DNA of 47,069 nt, from assembly GCA_021806765.1 (NCBI GenBank), contig JAJZQR010000006.1, forward strand, positions 1 through 47,069. The letters are read 5' to 3'. The notes below the pieces were generated by a model. It ran no database searches and had not been told where the DNA came from. It saw nothing but the letters and a program-made list of their open reading frames with translations. Numbering within the stretch: position 1 is the first letter of the stretch; each line of letters opens with the position of its first letter. Shown here one piece after another: positions 24,300 through 32,465 of the stretch. Both the position numbers and the translations under genes were made by a program. The stretch comes from Chloroflexota bacterium. Its GTDB lineage: Bacteria > Chloroflexota > UBA6077.

Positions 24300-25232
24300 T
24301 TAGTAGTACACTGGCATCAGCCACTCGCCATACTGGGGGTTCTGCCCCCTGGCGATGCCGAAGTATATCTCCTGCATCATCTTCACGACTGCCCCCGTCC
24401 GGCCGCCGCCCACTGGGTACTTGTCCACGGAGACGATCGGTTGAACCTCTGCACCGCTGCCGCAGAAGAAGACCTCATCCGCTACATACAGCTCGGTGCG
24501 ATCGATCTCCCTCTCCTCCACCTCCAGCCCCATCTCTTGTCGGAACAGGTCGATCAAGGTGAAGCGGGTGACGCTCTCTAGGATGCCGGCGGTAACAGGA
24601 GGAGTAACCACCTTGCCCCGCCTGACCATCATGACGCAGGCGCCTGGCCCCTCGGACACCTTTCCCTGTCGGTTCAGGATGATGGCAGACTGGTACCCCT
24701 CCATCTTGGCTTCCATCAGGGCGTAGCGGCTGTTCAGGTAGTTGGCCCCCGCTTTCACTCTGGGAGGCATCATCTCGTCGTCGATCCGTCTCCAGGAACT
24801 GACGCAGACGTTGATGCCCTCCCAGAGACTGGGCTTCGCTGGCCGCTCCACTCCCGTGATGACACAGCCCATCTCTATCTTGGCAGGGTCGAAGCCGAAG
24901 TCCTCCCCCGCTCCGAAGAAGACGGTGGGGCGGATATGCACATCCTCGTGGAAGCCGTTGGCCCTCGACAACTCCAGCATGCCCCTGGTCAGATCCTCCG
25001 CAGCCCATCTAATCTGCATGCGAAGGATCTTCATGGAACTGTTGAACAGCCGATCCATGTGCTCGGCATTCCTGAAGAGGTAGAGCTGCTGTTTGTCGGG
25101 GCTGGCATAGGCGCGGATTCCCTCGAAGACATTGGCACCCCTCATGAATGCCTCCGTCCGAACGTGCACCTTCGCGTCCTCCCAGGGGATGATCTCGCCG
25201 TTCATCCACGCGTACTTAGGGGTCTTGTCCAT
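24300..25232 (-). CDS. ilvE: Branched-chain amino acid aminotransferase (class IV, PLP)
   Basis: The 310-residue product follows the class IV fold: N-terminal YAWMNGEIIPWEDAKV, RGANVFEGIRAY, the PLP-lysine region VKAGANYLNSRYA (Lys near 160), SEGPGACVMM in place of the usual EGSGENIF, and FFCGSGAEVQPI near the C-terminus. It transfers amino groups between branched-chain amino acids and 2-oxoglutarate; relatives include D-amino-acid transaminases and aminodeoxychorismate lyase. It begins 52 bases after pxpC behind AAAAGGAG, so it is probably the last gene of the pxp operon. In that setting it could handle the amino acid released by ring opening; a specialised rather than housekeeping role is likely but unproven. 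Confidence 0.88.
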   Translation of the reverse strand: MDKTPKYAWMNGEIIPWEDAKVHVRTEAFMRGANVFEGIRAYASPDKQQLYLFRNAEHMDRLFNSSMKILRMQIRWAAEDLTRGMLELSRANGFHEDVHIRPTVFFGAGEDFGFDPAKIEMGCVITGVERPAKPSLWEGINVCVSSWRRIDDEMMPPRVKAGANYLNSRYALMEAKMEGYQSAIILNRQGKVSEGPGACVMMVRRGKVVTPPVTAGILESVTRFTLIDLFRQEMGLEVEEREIDRTELYVADEVFFCGSGAEVQPIVSVDKYPVGGGRTGAVVKMMQEIYFGIARGQNPQYGEWLMPVYY

Positions 25233-25284
25233 GCATCTTTCTCCTTTTACGGTGCTCCTCCGGGATTATGGCTCCAGTCACGAG

Positions 25285-26250
25285 CTACCCCAGCCAGGGG
25301 CTGTCCTGATGCCATTCTTCCACCAGGTGGATGCTTTCCATCTGCCAGCGGAGGCTGTCCCTCGCCTCCTGAAAGTCGGTGACGCGGAACCTCAATCTGT
25401 CTCCGGGCAGACATTGGGCAACCAAGGGGATATCGGCCTGGATCACAGTGGCGATCATCGTGTAGCCCCCAGTGATCTGGTGATCCGCCATCAGGATGAT
25501 GGGCTGGCCGTTTCCCGGCACTTGGATGCCCCCGCACGGGATGCCGCAAGAGCTGGCGTCGGCCCCCTTCACATGGGCTATCCTGGGCCCCTGGAGGCGA
25601 TAGCCCATCCTGTTGGAGTTGAAGGAGATCTCGTAGCTGCTATCCAAGAAGCTACTGATGCCGGCTTCGGTGAACCGATCGGCGTGGGGGCCCAGGATGA
25701 CTCGGACCAGGGGCTCACTGCTGTAAGGCAGGCGCCTGGCTTGGGGAAGAGTCGACCTGCCCATAGAGAACAGGGAAACCTTTGAATCGCCGAGAGCCAG
25801 ACGGTCACCGGTGCGAAGGGCCCTTCCCTCCAGCCCACCCGCCTCTCCCGTCAGATATGTGGACAAGGAACCCAACCAGGACTGAACTCGCACACCTCCG
25901 GAGATTGCCAGATAAGCTCGCGCCCCCGATCGTCGGCCAGCGAACTCCAGAAGGGAGCGTGGCCTGACTAGATGGGCTTTCCAGCCCTCGATCTCCCATC
26001 CGTTGATTCGTGGCCCCAAATCCCCACCGGTCATCGCGATGACACAGCCCTCGGTGAACTCGAGGACAGGACCTCGCACCGTAATCTCCAGCCCCGCCGA
26101 TCCCAGAGGGTTCCCCACGAGGGCATTGCCTGCCATCAGGGCAAAGGGATCCATGGCCCCCGAGACCGGGATACCCAGATCCACATATCCCCAGCGTCCC
26201 AGATCCTGAATGGTCGTAAGGAACCCCGGCTCGACCACTTCTACTGGCAT
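25285..26250 (-). CDS. pxpC: 5-oxoprolinase subunit C (PxpC/KipA family)
   Basis: The 321-residue product has the biotin-dependent carboxyltransferase-like fold of this family: VVEPGFLTTIQDLGRWGY near the start, GIPVSGAMDP, NALVGNP, LEITVRGP and, further on, NRMGYRLQGP and the C-terminal GGYTMIATV region. PxpABC is the bacterial ATP-dependent 5-oxoprolinase that opens 5-oxoproline to glutamate. Older annotations call it KipA or urea-amidolyase-related, which is why automatic names vary. It lies nine bases after pxpB and is led by a GAGGTGG site. Confidence 0.92.
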   Translation of the reverse strand: MPVEVVEPGFLTTIQDLGRWGYVDLGIPVSGAMDPFALMAGNALVGNPLGSAGLEITVRGPVLEFTEGCVIAMTGGDLGPRINGWEIEGWKAHLVRPRSLLEFAGRRSGARAYLAISGGVRVQSWLGSLSTYLTGEAGGLEGRALRTGDRLALGDSKVSLFSMGRSTLPQARRLPYSSEPLVRVILGPHADRFTEAGISSFLDSSYEISFNSNRMGYRLQGPRIAHVKGADASSCGIPCGGIQVPGNGQPIILMADHQITGGYTMIATVIQADIPLVAQCLPGDRLRFRVTDFQEARDSLRWQMESIHLVEEWHQDSPWLG

Positions 26251-26259
26251 AGGCCACCT

Positions 26260-26964
26260 CTACTTCGCCGTCTCTCCACCCAGTCTCAGATACTCCTTCT
26301 CCGAGATTGGTATGAACCGCACCCGATCTCCTGCCAAAAGGAAGGTCGGAGGATCCGCCGAGGGGTCGAACAGCTTGATCGGGATCCGGCCGATCAACCA
26401 CCACCCCGTTGGATTCGGGAGAGAGTAGAGAGACGTTTGGCTGGCTATCAGCACCGAACCGGCTGGTACCTGCGCCCGCGGATTGTCCCGCCTCGGCAAC
26501 ACTAGTTCGCGAGGAAGGCCCATCAACAGCGGCTGGCCAGGGGCGAAGCCCAGGGAGCAAACCACGTAGGTGGCGCCACTCTGAAGCTGGACAACCTCCT
26601 CCTCACTCATGTGGTGGTACTGGGCCGCATAGGGGAGGTCGGGCCCGTAGGAGCCGCCGTAGACGGTGGGAAGCTCCCGCAGCCGGCCTTCCGGGGCCAC
26701 CGCCTCCAGTCCCTGACCCACCAGCCGTTCCACCACCGCTCTGATCTCCTCGAGGGAGAGTACCAGAGGGTCGTAGTGGACCATCACGCTGGAGCGGCCG
26801 ATCACCACCGCCCGCACTCCACCCAACTGCTCGCCCTTGATGGCGCGGGCCAGAGAGTGGGACTGGGCCATCACCTCCAGGCTCATCTCTTCGCCGATGA
26901 CCAGCAGCGCGGCAGCGTCACCAGCCGGGACGACCTCTGGTATCTGGACCAACAGTCCACTCAT
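26260..26964 (-). CDS. pxpB: 5-oxoprolinase subunit B (PxpB/KipI family)
   Basis: The 234-residue product matches PxpB: GDAAALLVIGEEMS near 15-28, VIGRSSVMVHYDP, then the C-terminal cyclophilin-like domain with LGFAPGQPLLMGLP, PRRDNPRAQVPAGSV and NPTGWWLIGRIP. With PxpC it forms the ATP-using part of oxoprolinase; in Bacillus the KipI name reflects inhibition of kinase KinA. Its ATG overlaps the pxpA stop by four bases. The N-terminal 'allophanate hydrolase subunit 1' label often seen for this family should not be read as urea metabolism here, since no biotin carboxylase is nearby. Confidence 0.93.
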   Translation of the reverse strand: MSGLLVQIPEVVPAGDAAALLVIGEEMSLEVMAQSHSLARAIKGEQLGGVRAVVIGRSSVMVHYDPLVLSLEEIRAVVERLVGQGLEAVAPEGRLRELPTVYGGSYGPDLPYAAQYHHMSEEEVVQLQSGATYVVCSLGFAPGQPLLMGLPRELVLPRRDNPRAQVPAGSVLIASQTSLYSLPNPTGWWLIGRIPIKLFDPSADPPTFLLAGDRVRFIPISEKEYLRLGGETAK

Positions 26965-27725
26965 AGCAGATCAGCCAGCGGCGTCACCTTGATCCCCGCC
27001 GCCTTCAGCGCCAGCACCAACTCCACGGCGCTGGCAATGCCGGCCGGGTTGTCCCCGTGGATGGCGATGCTGTGCACATGTATCCGTACCGTCTCCCCGG
27101 TGATGGCGACGATGGTCTCGTCGCGAACCATCTGGATGGCCCGCTCCACGATCTCTTTCGGGTCGTGGATCACTGCGCCCGGTAGCTTCCGTGATATGGG
27201 GAAGCCCTTGGCGTCGTAGGCCCTGTCGATGGAAACGTTTTCACCGACTCGCAGGCCGAGCTCCTTCGCAGCCGGGATCACCTGGCTGCCAACGCCCGAG
27301 ATCACGATGATCTCCTTGCTGAACCGGGCGATGCCCTTGGCGATGGCACGTCCGACCTCTGCATCCTTGTAGGCGGTGTTGCTGAGAGCACCATGGGCCT
27401 TGAAGTGGACCAGGGGAGCCTTGTGAGCCTTGGCAAAAGCCCAAAGAGCTCCCAATTGGTATAGCACGTAGCTCTCGATCTCCTGAGAAGACACGTCCAT
27501 GGCTCGTCGGCCGAAGCCAAGCAGATCCGGGTATCCCGGGTGACATCCAACCGCCACACCGTGCTCGACCGCCAGCTTCACCGTTCTGTCCATGACCATC
27601 GGGTCGCCGCCATGGAAACCGCAGGCGATATTGGCCGAGGAGATATGCTTGATCAGTTCCTCATCCGCCCCGATCGTGTAAGCCGCGAAGCTCTCACCCA
27701 TGTCGCAATTGATGTCGACCCGCAT
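26961..27725 (-). CDS. pxpA: 5-oxoprolinase subunit A (PxpA, LamB/YcsF family)
   Basis: The 254-residue protein begins VDINCDMGESFAAY and has ANIACGFHGGDP (about 33-44), HPGYPDLLGFGRR and the terminal HGDNPAGI motif, all diagnostic of the LamB/YcsF family. These supply metal-site aspartates and histidines of a TIM-like barrel. It is first in the operon pxpA-pxpB-pxpC-ilvE, behind an unusually purine-rich ribosome site (AAAGGGGAGGGG). The leader from the proposed promoter is about 240 bases long. A Crp-type box 57 bases upstream of the regulator on the other side places this operon under the Crp/Fnr protein. Confidence 0.95.
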   Translation of the reverse strand: MRVDINCDMGESFAAYTIGADEELIKHISSANIACGFHGGDPMVMDRTVKLAVEHGVAVGCHPGYPDLLGFGRRAMDVSSQEIESYVLYQLGALWAFAKAHKAPLVHFKAHGALSNTAYKDAEVGRAIAKGIARFSKEIIVISGVGSQVIPAAKELGLRVGENVSIDRAYDAKGFPISRKLPGAVIHDPKEIVERAIQMVRDETIVAITGETVRIHVHSIAIHGDNPAGIASAVELVLALKAAGIKVTPLADLL

Positions 27726-27974
27726 TTCCTACCCCTCCCCTTTCCCCCCTCTTTGTTGCTGCAGCGACCCACCGTCTCTCTCGGCCAGTCGATATCAGCT
27801 ACTCCAACACCTCAACCTGAAGGCAAGACACCGTGGACGAACAGGTGCACGTAACGGCTGGGTAGTGTTGGTCTTGTCTGCTGTCGTGTGCGTGACCCGC
27901 TCTGTCGCCAAGTGTACTTAATCTTCGGCCACCTGCTTGGGAGATAGCCCGCTAGATTCCTATGGGTCATGTCC

Positions 27975-28003
27975 TATATACTTGAACGGTCACAGGCAGC
28001 AAA
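27975..28003 (-). promoter_or_regulatory. Candidate promoter of the pxpABC-ilvE operon
   Basis: On the minus strand: TTTGCT (27998-28003), 17-base spacer, TATATA (27975-27980). The -35 is poor, as expected of an activator-dependent promoter. The spacer holds a TGTGACC half-site (27988-27994). Calculated start near 27968 puts the Crp-type box at -64.5. Confidence 0.5.
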
Positions 28004-28010
28004 GTACCGT
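27982..28010 (+). promoter_or_regulatory. Weak candidate promoter of the Crp/Fnr gene
   Basis: TTGAAC (27982-27987), 17-base spacer, TACCGT (28005-28010; 3 of 6). Calculated start near 28017 would put the Crp-type box just downstream, suggesting autorepression. Confidence 0.35.
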
Positions 28011-28024
28011 GCTCACCTTCTCCA

Positions 28025-28040
28025 TGTGATGTTCGTCACA
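28025..28040. promoter_or_regulatory. Perfect CRP-type operator TGTGATGTTCGTCACA (site 1)
   Basis: TGTGA-N6-TCACA is exactly symmetric in its arms. It lies 17 bases before the regulator ATG and upstream of the divergent pxp promoter. The adjacent gene encodes a protein with the CRP recognition residues for TGTGA. Confidence 0.9.
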
Positions 28041-28057
28041 CGTTGAGGCCATATGCC

Positions 28058-28786
28058 ATGGATAGCCGGTACCCCGATGCGCTGAGACTCCCCTCATCTA
28101 TCGGGTGTGTCCAGGAGTACCTGCAGGGACGCCGACTGTTCAGGACGCTGCCCGATGACGTCCTGAAGGAGATCGCCGTTGCGATCAGGGAGAGAAGCTA
28201 CCTCAAGGGCCACCACCTCTATTACGCAGGCGATACCCTGAGCTACGTATTCATCATCCGCTCTGGGTTGGTGGTGATGACGGAGTTGGACCGGAGGGGA
28301 AACCATCGGGCACCCATAACCTTCGGTCCCGGCGATGTCTTGGGCTTGGCCACTGCGACACTGGATAACCGTTGGACCTGGACCGCTACAGCCGTCGTCA
28401 CTACCGATGTCTTCCTGGTGCCGATCGAGACTTTTCTCAGCCTGTATACCCGCTCCCCGCAATTCGCTCATCAGATTGCGTCCGAGCTCTCCCGGCTAGT
28501 CCTCCGCTCCGAACAGGCTACCGTCCGTTTCGCCCAGACTCCCATTGCGTCCCGAGTTGCGTCCTTCTTGCTGGAGTACTCCAACTGGACCCCTGCCCAA
28601 CAGCGAAAGCCTCTGTGCTTCGACCTTCCCCTCTCCCACCAGGATATGTCGCTGGTGCTCGGCACTAGCCGTGAGACTGTCACCCGCATTCTCGCCCGGC
28701 TATGCCGTGCCAAGTTGATCGCCGTCGATGGGCAGCAGGTGCTGATACTGCAGCCTGAGGCCCTGCACTCTCTGGCCGAAGGTTAG
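28058..28786 (+). CDS. Crp/Fnr-family transcriptional regulator with CRP-type DNA recognition
   Basis: I start at ATG 28058 (242 residues); a TTG five codons earlier almost abuts the operator. It has a cyclic-nucleotide-binding-type beta-barrel (about 25-140), a long dimer helix and a C-terminal winged helix with LSHQDMSLVLGTSRETVTRI. Arg205, Glu206 and Arg210 reproduce the Arg-Glu-x3-Arg set by which E. coli CRP reads TGTGA/TCACA, and two perfect such sites flank this gene. There is no N-terminal cysteine cluster, so an FNR-type iron-sulfur oxygen sensor is unlikely; the effector could be cAMP or another small molecule. It sits between two divergent operons for cyclic-amide catabolism and very probably controls both and itself. 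Confidence 0.95.
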   Translation: MDSRYPDALRLPSSIGCVQEYLQGRRLFRTLPDDVLKEIAVAIRERSYLKGHHLYYAGDTLSYVFIIRSGLVVMTELDRRGNHRAPITFGPGDVLGLATATLDNRWTWTATAVVTTDVFLVPIETFLSLYTRSPQFAHQIASELSRLVLRSEQATVRFAQTPIASRVASFLLEYSNWTPAQQRKPLCFDLPLSHQDMSLVLGTSRETVTRILARLCRAKLIAVDGQQVLILQPEALHSLAEG

Positions 28787-28820
28787 CGGCGGATAATGCC
28801 CTACGTGGTGCGTCAACGGC

Positions 28821-28836
28821 TGTGACCGTCGTCACA
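28821..28836. promoter_or_regulatory. Perfect CRP-type operator TGTGACCGTCGTCACA (site 2)
   Basis: A second exact TGTGA-N6-TCACA site, 35 bases after the regulator stop. A looser GGTGAC-N14-GTCACC dyad follows (28844-28869). It is 30 bases before the -35 of a candidate tct promoter, the same offset as site 1 from the pxp promoter. Confidence 0.9.
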
Positions 28837-28857
28837 TCCGGATGGTGACGACAATCC

Positions 28858-28886
28858 TTGCCAGTCACCATTACCCTGCCTACAGT
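28858..28886 (+). promoter_or_regulatory. Candidate promoter of the tctBAC-hyuAB operon
   Basis: TTGCCA (28858-28863; 5 of 6), 17-base spacer, TACAGT (28881-28886; 4 of 6). The calculated start near 28893 puts operator site 2 at -64.5. Confidence 0.55.
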
Positions 28887-28892
28887 ACACCC

Positions 28893-29270
28893 CAAGGAGT
28901 CCAACCATCTGCGACCCTAGGCGCAAGATAACGCCAGCTCGCCGGTGCACGCAGCGTCTGGCGCTGCTGGTGAAGAAAAAGAGGTGTAGTCTCAACCACT
29001 AGGACCAGGCAGTGCCTTATTGCCCTGACCGGGGGCCTCCGGCGGTTCCCTCCGAAAGGGCTTCTCGTGTGGCGACAGACTCAACCTGACCTCGCCTGCT
29101 TGATGCGGCAGAAAAGGCTCTGTCCTTACCTGAATAGACGGCAACTCGGCACCACGCGAGTGCCTCAGCTCTACGGGAGAGCGATCCAAAACCGCATGAT
29201 CCTGCTATCCGGCAAGATCAGTCGATGGCATCGCACCGTCCTGGCTGACCTCGATCGTAGGGGGTACTCG
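28893..29270 (+). other. Long untranslated leader before tctB
   Basis: About 380 bases separate the proposed start site from the tctB ATG. Several dyads are present, e.g. GGCAC-N7-GTGCC (29148-29164) and CCCTCCGAAAGGG. No known riboswitch or T-box was recognised. The open frame running through part of it (from 29067) has no protein-like features. Confidence 0.4.
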
Positions 29271-29726
29271 ATGAAGCGAGCCAACGTCGCCGCTGGGATT
29301 GTAGTTCTTGGGATCGCTTCCTTCTTCATCTGGGGCACAGCCGGGCTCCCCATGGGTGGTGTCCACGCCCCGGGTTCCGGCTTTGTACCTTTCTGGGAAG
29401 GTACTGTTCTGGGGCTGGCCGCACTGGCCCTGGTGGTGGCTGGCGTTCGCCAGGGCTCCCAGGAGAAGGTGGAGTGGCCACGAGAGGACTCATCCCGAAT
29501 GATCATCCATCTGTCGGCAGCCCTCATTGGATATGTGCTGCTGGTAGATCTGCTGGGCTACATCACCTCCACCTTCCTCTTCATGGTGGCCGCGGGCAGT
29601 GCCTGGAGACGATACTCCTGGCGGATTCTGGGGGTCTCCGCTGCTGGTTTCTCCATCCTTCTATTCCTGCTGTTTGACGCCCTGTTGCGCATGTCGCTGC
29701 CTCGAAACCCATTCGGGCTCCCATAG
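29271..29726 (+). CDS. tctB: Tripartite tricarboxylate transporter small membrane subunit TctB
   Basis: Start at ATG 29271, behind GTAGGGGGT, gives 151 residues with four hydrophobic segments (about 5-22, 38-58, 74-91, 100-140 including a split pair), the TctB pattern. The FFIWGTAGLPMG loop after the first helix is typical. It stabilises the large TctA channel in this secondary transporter, which uses a binding protein and an ion gradient. The tctA gene follows after 17 bases. The gene order B-A-C differs from the C-B-A order of many tct operons. Confidence 0.88.
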   Translation: MKRANVAAGIVVLGIASFFIWGTAGLPMGGVHAPGSGFVPFWEGTVLGLAALALVVAGVRQGSQEKVEWPREDSSRMIIHLSAALIGYVLLVDLLGYITSTFLFMVAAGSAWRRYSWRILGVSAAGFSILLFLLFDALLRMSLPRNPFGLP

Positions 29727-29743
29727 AAAGGGGTGATGGGAAT

Positions 29744-31261
29744 ATGGAGGCGCTAGGCGATCTGATGGCGGGCTTCGCGGTCGCGCTGCAACCGCTGAAT
29801 CTACTCTACTGCTTTCTTGGGGTGCTGGTCGGGACCCTGGTGGGGGTTCTGCCAGGATTAGGTCCCACGGCAGCCATCGCGATCCTGGTTCCCATAACCT
29901 CTGGTCTGCCCGTTACCGCGGCTATCATCATGCTGGCAGGCATCTACTACGGGGCCATGTACGGCGGATCCACCACGTCCATCCTCATCAATACCCCCGG
30001 GGAGGCAGCCTCGGTGGTAACAGCCATAGATGGCTACCAGATGGCCAGACAAGGACGGGCGGGACCAGCCCTGGGGATGGCCGCCATTGCTTCCTTCATT
30101 GCCGGCACCATCAGCTTGTTAGGCCTTGTGCTGGTTGCCCCACCTCTGGCAGACATGGCTTTGAAGTTTGGCCCTCCCGAGTATTTCGCTCTGCTGGTGC
30201 TCGGACTCAGTATCATCGTCGGCTTGGCAGGGAAATCCCTCGTCAAGGGGTTGGTTTCTGGCTTGTTCGGCCTGCTCCTGGGTGCCATCGGCATCGATCC
30301 CCAGACGGGCCTTGGCCGCTACACCTTCGGCAACCCCAATCTGATGGGTGGGGTTGACTTCGTCAGCGTCATCGTGGGGATCTTCGCCATCAGTGAGGTT
30401 CTCTCCAACGCGGAGCAGCCGGCGTTGGAGGTGTACAAGAGCAAACTGCAGGGGCTTCTGCCCACACGTCAGGATTTGCTCGATTGCACCGGTGCCCTCT
30501 GGAGAGGCTCAATCACCGGTTTTCTGCTGGGGCTGCTGCCCGGCGTCACCCCCTCCGTCGTGTCTTTCATCTCCTACGACATGGAGAGGCGCTCCTCCAA
30601 GCACCCTGACTTGTTCGGAACGGGGCGCATCGAAGGCGTTGCCGCGCCCGAGGGGGCGAACAACTCGGCTACAAGCGGTGGGTTTGTCCCTCTTTTTACG
30701 TTGGGGATCCCCACCACGCCGGCCCTAGCGGTGCTCATGGGGGCCCTGATGATCCAGGGGCTCCAACCTGGGCCGCTCCTCTTTGAGCAACACAAGGAGT
30801 TCGTGTGGGGCGTGATTGCCAGCATGTACGTGGGAAACGTAATGCTTCTGGCCCTCAACCTGCCGCTGATAGGGCTTTGGGTTAGTCTAACCAAGATCCC
30901 CTATCCCCTGCTGGGGCCAGGCATTCTAGCCATCTGCTTCGTTGGGGCCTACGGAATCCGGAACAGCATGTTCGACGTCTGGGTGATGCTGGTCTTCGGC
31001 TTCATCGGCTACCTCATGCAGAAACTCCAGTTCCCCTCAATACCCTTGGTCATCGCTCTCGTGCTCGCTGATCGGGTCGAGAGCGCTTTCCGACAATCCC
31101 TTTCCATGTCCAGCGGCGACCTAACGATCTTCTTGTCCCGCCCCATATCGGCGGTACTCCTGTTGGTAGCGGTGGCTTCGGTGACCTTCGCCATCTACAG
31201 TCGCCTTCGCAGGCCGACTACTGCTGCCGTGCTAGCTCAGGCCGAGTCAGACAAGCAGTAA
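29744..31261 (+). CDS. tctA: Tripartite tricarboxylate transporter large membrane subunit TctA
   Basis: The 505-residue membrane protein has about twelve helices and the two Gly/Pro-rich TctA signatures: LPGLGPTAAIAILVPITSGL near 35-54 and YGGSTTSILINTPGE near 73-87, plus the internal repeat LLPGVTPSVVSF and GANNSATSGGFVPLFTLGIP. It is the transport channel, driving uptake with a sodium or proton gradient. The family moves carboxylates such as citrate, tartrate and aromatic acids. Given downstream hyuAB and the pxp operon, 5-oxoproline or a hydantoin-related acid is a sensible ligand to test. Confidence 0.96.
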   Translation: MEALGDLMAGFAVALQPLNLLYCFLGVLVGTLVGVLPGLGPTAAIAILVPITSGLPVTAAIIMLAGIYYGAMYGGSTTSILINTPGEAASVVTAIDGYQMARQGRAGPALGMAAIASFIAGTISLLGLVLVAPPLADMALKFGPPEYFALLVLGLSIIVGLAGKSLVKGLVSGLFGLLLGAIGIDPQTGLGRYTFGNPNLMGGVDFVSVIVGIFAISEVLSNAEQPALEVYKSKLQGLLPTRQDLLDCTGALWRGSITGFLLGLLPGVTPSVVSFISYDMERRSSKHPDLFGTGRIEGVAAPEGANNSATSGGFVPLFTLGIPTTPALAVLMGALMIQGLQPGPLLFEQHKEFVWGVIASMYVGNVMLLALNLPLIGLWVSLTKIPYPLLGPGILAICFVGAYGIRNSMFDVWVMLVFGFIGYLMQKLQFPSIPLVIALVLADRVESAFRQSLSMSSGDLTIFLSRPISAVLLLVAVASVTFAIYSRLRRPTTAAVLAQAESDKQ

Positions 31262-31294
31262 GGCCGAGGTTGGTGGTTCTAGGCTGAAAAGGGC

Positions 31295-31311
31295 CACGGC
31301 CAGAAGCCGTG
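31295..31311 (+). promoter_or_regulatory. Small hairpin between tctA and tctC
   Basis: CACGGC (31295-31300) pairs with GCCGTG (31306-31311) around a 5-base loop. Such intercistronic stems often raise the relative level of the binding-protein message. Confidence 0.4.
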
Positions 31312-31367
31312 CAACCCAAGAATGGAGAGGCGTGCAGACAGCTTAGGGTTCAGGAAGGAGGAGTCTA

Positions 31368-32378
31368 GTGAAACGGCAGCTTTCGCCGGATAGGCGACTA
31401 CTATGGTTGGTGGTGACGCTCATGCTGGTCCTTGGCGTGTCAGCCATGGCATCGGCGTGCGGTCCAGGTGGTACATCTCAATACCCAACCAAGCCGGTCG
31501 ACCTGATAGTCACTTTCTCTCCGGGCGGGGCATCGGACCAGACGGCCCGCATCGTGGCCGACTACCTGACGAAGAAGTGGGTGCAAGCGGTCAACGTAGT
31601 AAACAAGCCCGGGGGGTCGGGAGCGGTGGGGGTGACGGCGGCGTTGACGGCACCCGCAGACGGTTACACCATTATGCTTCACTCCTTTGCCAACACTGTT
31701 GTCCCGGCGGTCCAGTCCGATGCTCCCTACAAGTGGGATGACCTCAAGGCCATATCCATGATCCAGAGTAGCCCTGACGGGTTCACTGTGCCAGCCGACT
31801 CGCCCTATAAGACCCTGAAGGAGGCTCTGGAGGCAGCCAAGGCTAACCCCGAGAAGTTCAGCTACGGTGTGGGTGGAGTAGCCTCTCCTGCCGTTCTGGG
31901 CTTTGCCAAGCTCTTTGCTGCTGCGGGCGTCGACGCGACGCGGATGAGAAGAGTGATATTCGATGGAGGCGGGCCAACCCTCACCGCCAACGCAGGCGGG
32001 CACGTGGATTTCGCCTGCCAGCCTATGAGCGAAGCGGTAGCTCTGGTCAAGGCAGGGAAGCTACGCTACCTGGCTCTAGCTTCCCAGAAACGGATGTCTG
32101 ATTTCCCTGATGTACCTACCGCCAAGGAGGCTGGATACCCCGACTTCGACGTGTCCACCTGGAACGGTTTCTCGGGGCCATCCAAGCTCCCCGACGCCGT
32201 GGTAGCAAAGTGGGCGGACGCAGTCAAGCAGGCATCGCAGGATGCAGAGATAGTCAAGAAGTTCAAGAACATCTCCTCAATCGTGGACTATAGGGATCCA
32301 GCAGCGTTCAAGAAGTTCTGGGAGGACCAGTACACCACGATGCGGACTATCGCGGAGAAGCAAGGGCTCAGGAAATAG
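31368..32378 (+). CDS. tctC: Tripartite transporter solute-binding lipoprotein TctC (Bug family)
   Basis: A GTG start behind AGGAAGGAGGAG gives 336 residues. The N-terminus has positive charges, a hydrophobic core and a probable lipobox ending ASAC at about residue 31. The mature part starts YPTKPVDLIVTFSPGGASD, the Bug-family ligand loop, with VNKPGGSGAVG at about 78-88 and CQPMSEAVALVKAGKLR later. Bug proteins typically grip the carboxylate of amino-acid-like or aromatic acids through loops bearing bound water. It gives this island its ligand specificity and would be the best protein for a binding assay. Confidence 0.94.
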   Translation: MKRQLSPDRRLLWLVVTLMLVLGVSAMASACGPGGTSQYPTKPVDLIVTFSPGGASDQTARIVADYLTKKWVQAVNVVNKPGGSGAVGVTAALTAPADGYTIMLHSFANTVVPAVQSDAPYKWDDLKAISMIQSSPDGFTVPADSPYKTLKEALEAAKANPEKFSYGVGGVASPAVLGFAKLFAAAGVDATRMRRVIFDGGGPTLTANAGGHVDFACQPMSEAVALVKAGKLRYLALASQKRMSDFPDVPTAKEAGYPDFDVSTWNGFSGPSKLPDAVVAKWADAVKQASQDAEIVKKFKNISSIVDYRDPAAFKKFWEDQYTTMRTIAEKQGLRK

Positions 32379-32421
32379 GGCTTCGCCACACGAAGATAGC
32401 AAGTCTTGTCAAGCTGAGCGG

Positions 32422-32455
32422 GGCGAAGCGTCTCCCCCCGGTGGAAATCCTTCGC
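32422..32455. repeat. Short dispersed palindromic repeat, copy B
   Basis: GGCGA...CGGTGGAA...TTCGC resembles the element at 13315-13347 (about 24 of 33 positions by eye). It is in the gap 32379-32614 between tctC and the PLP-enzyme gene. Confidence 0.4.
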
Positions 32456-32465
32456 TGTCGCTCAG

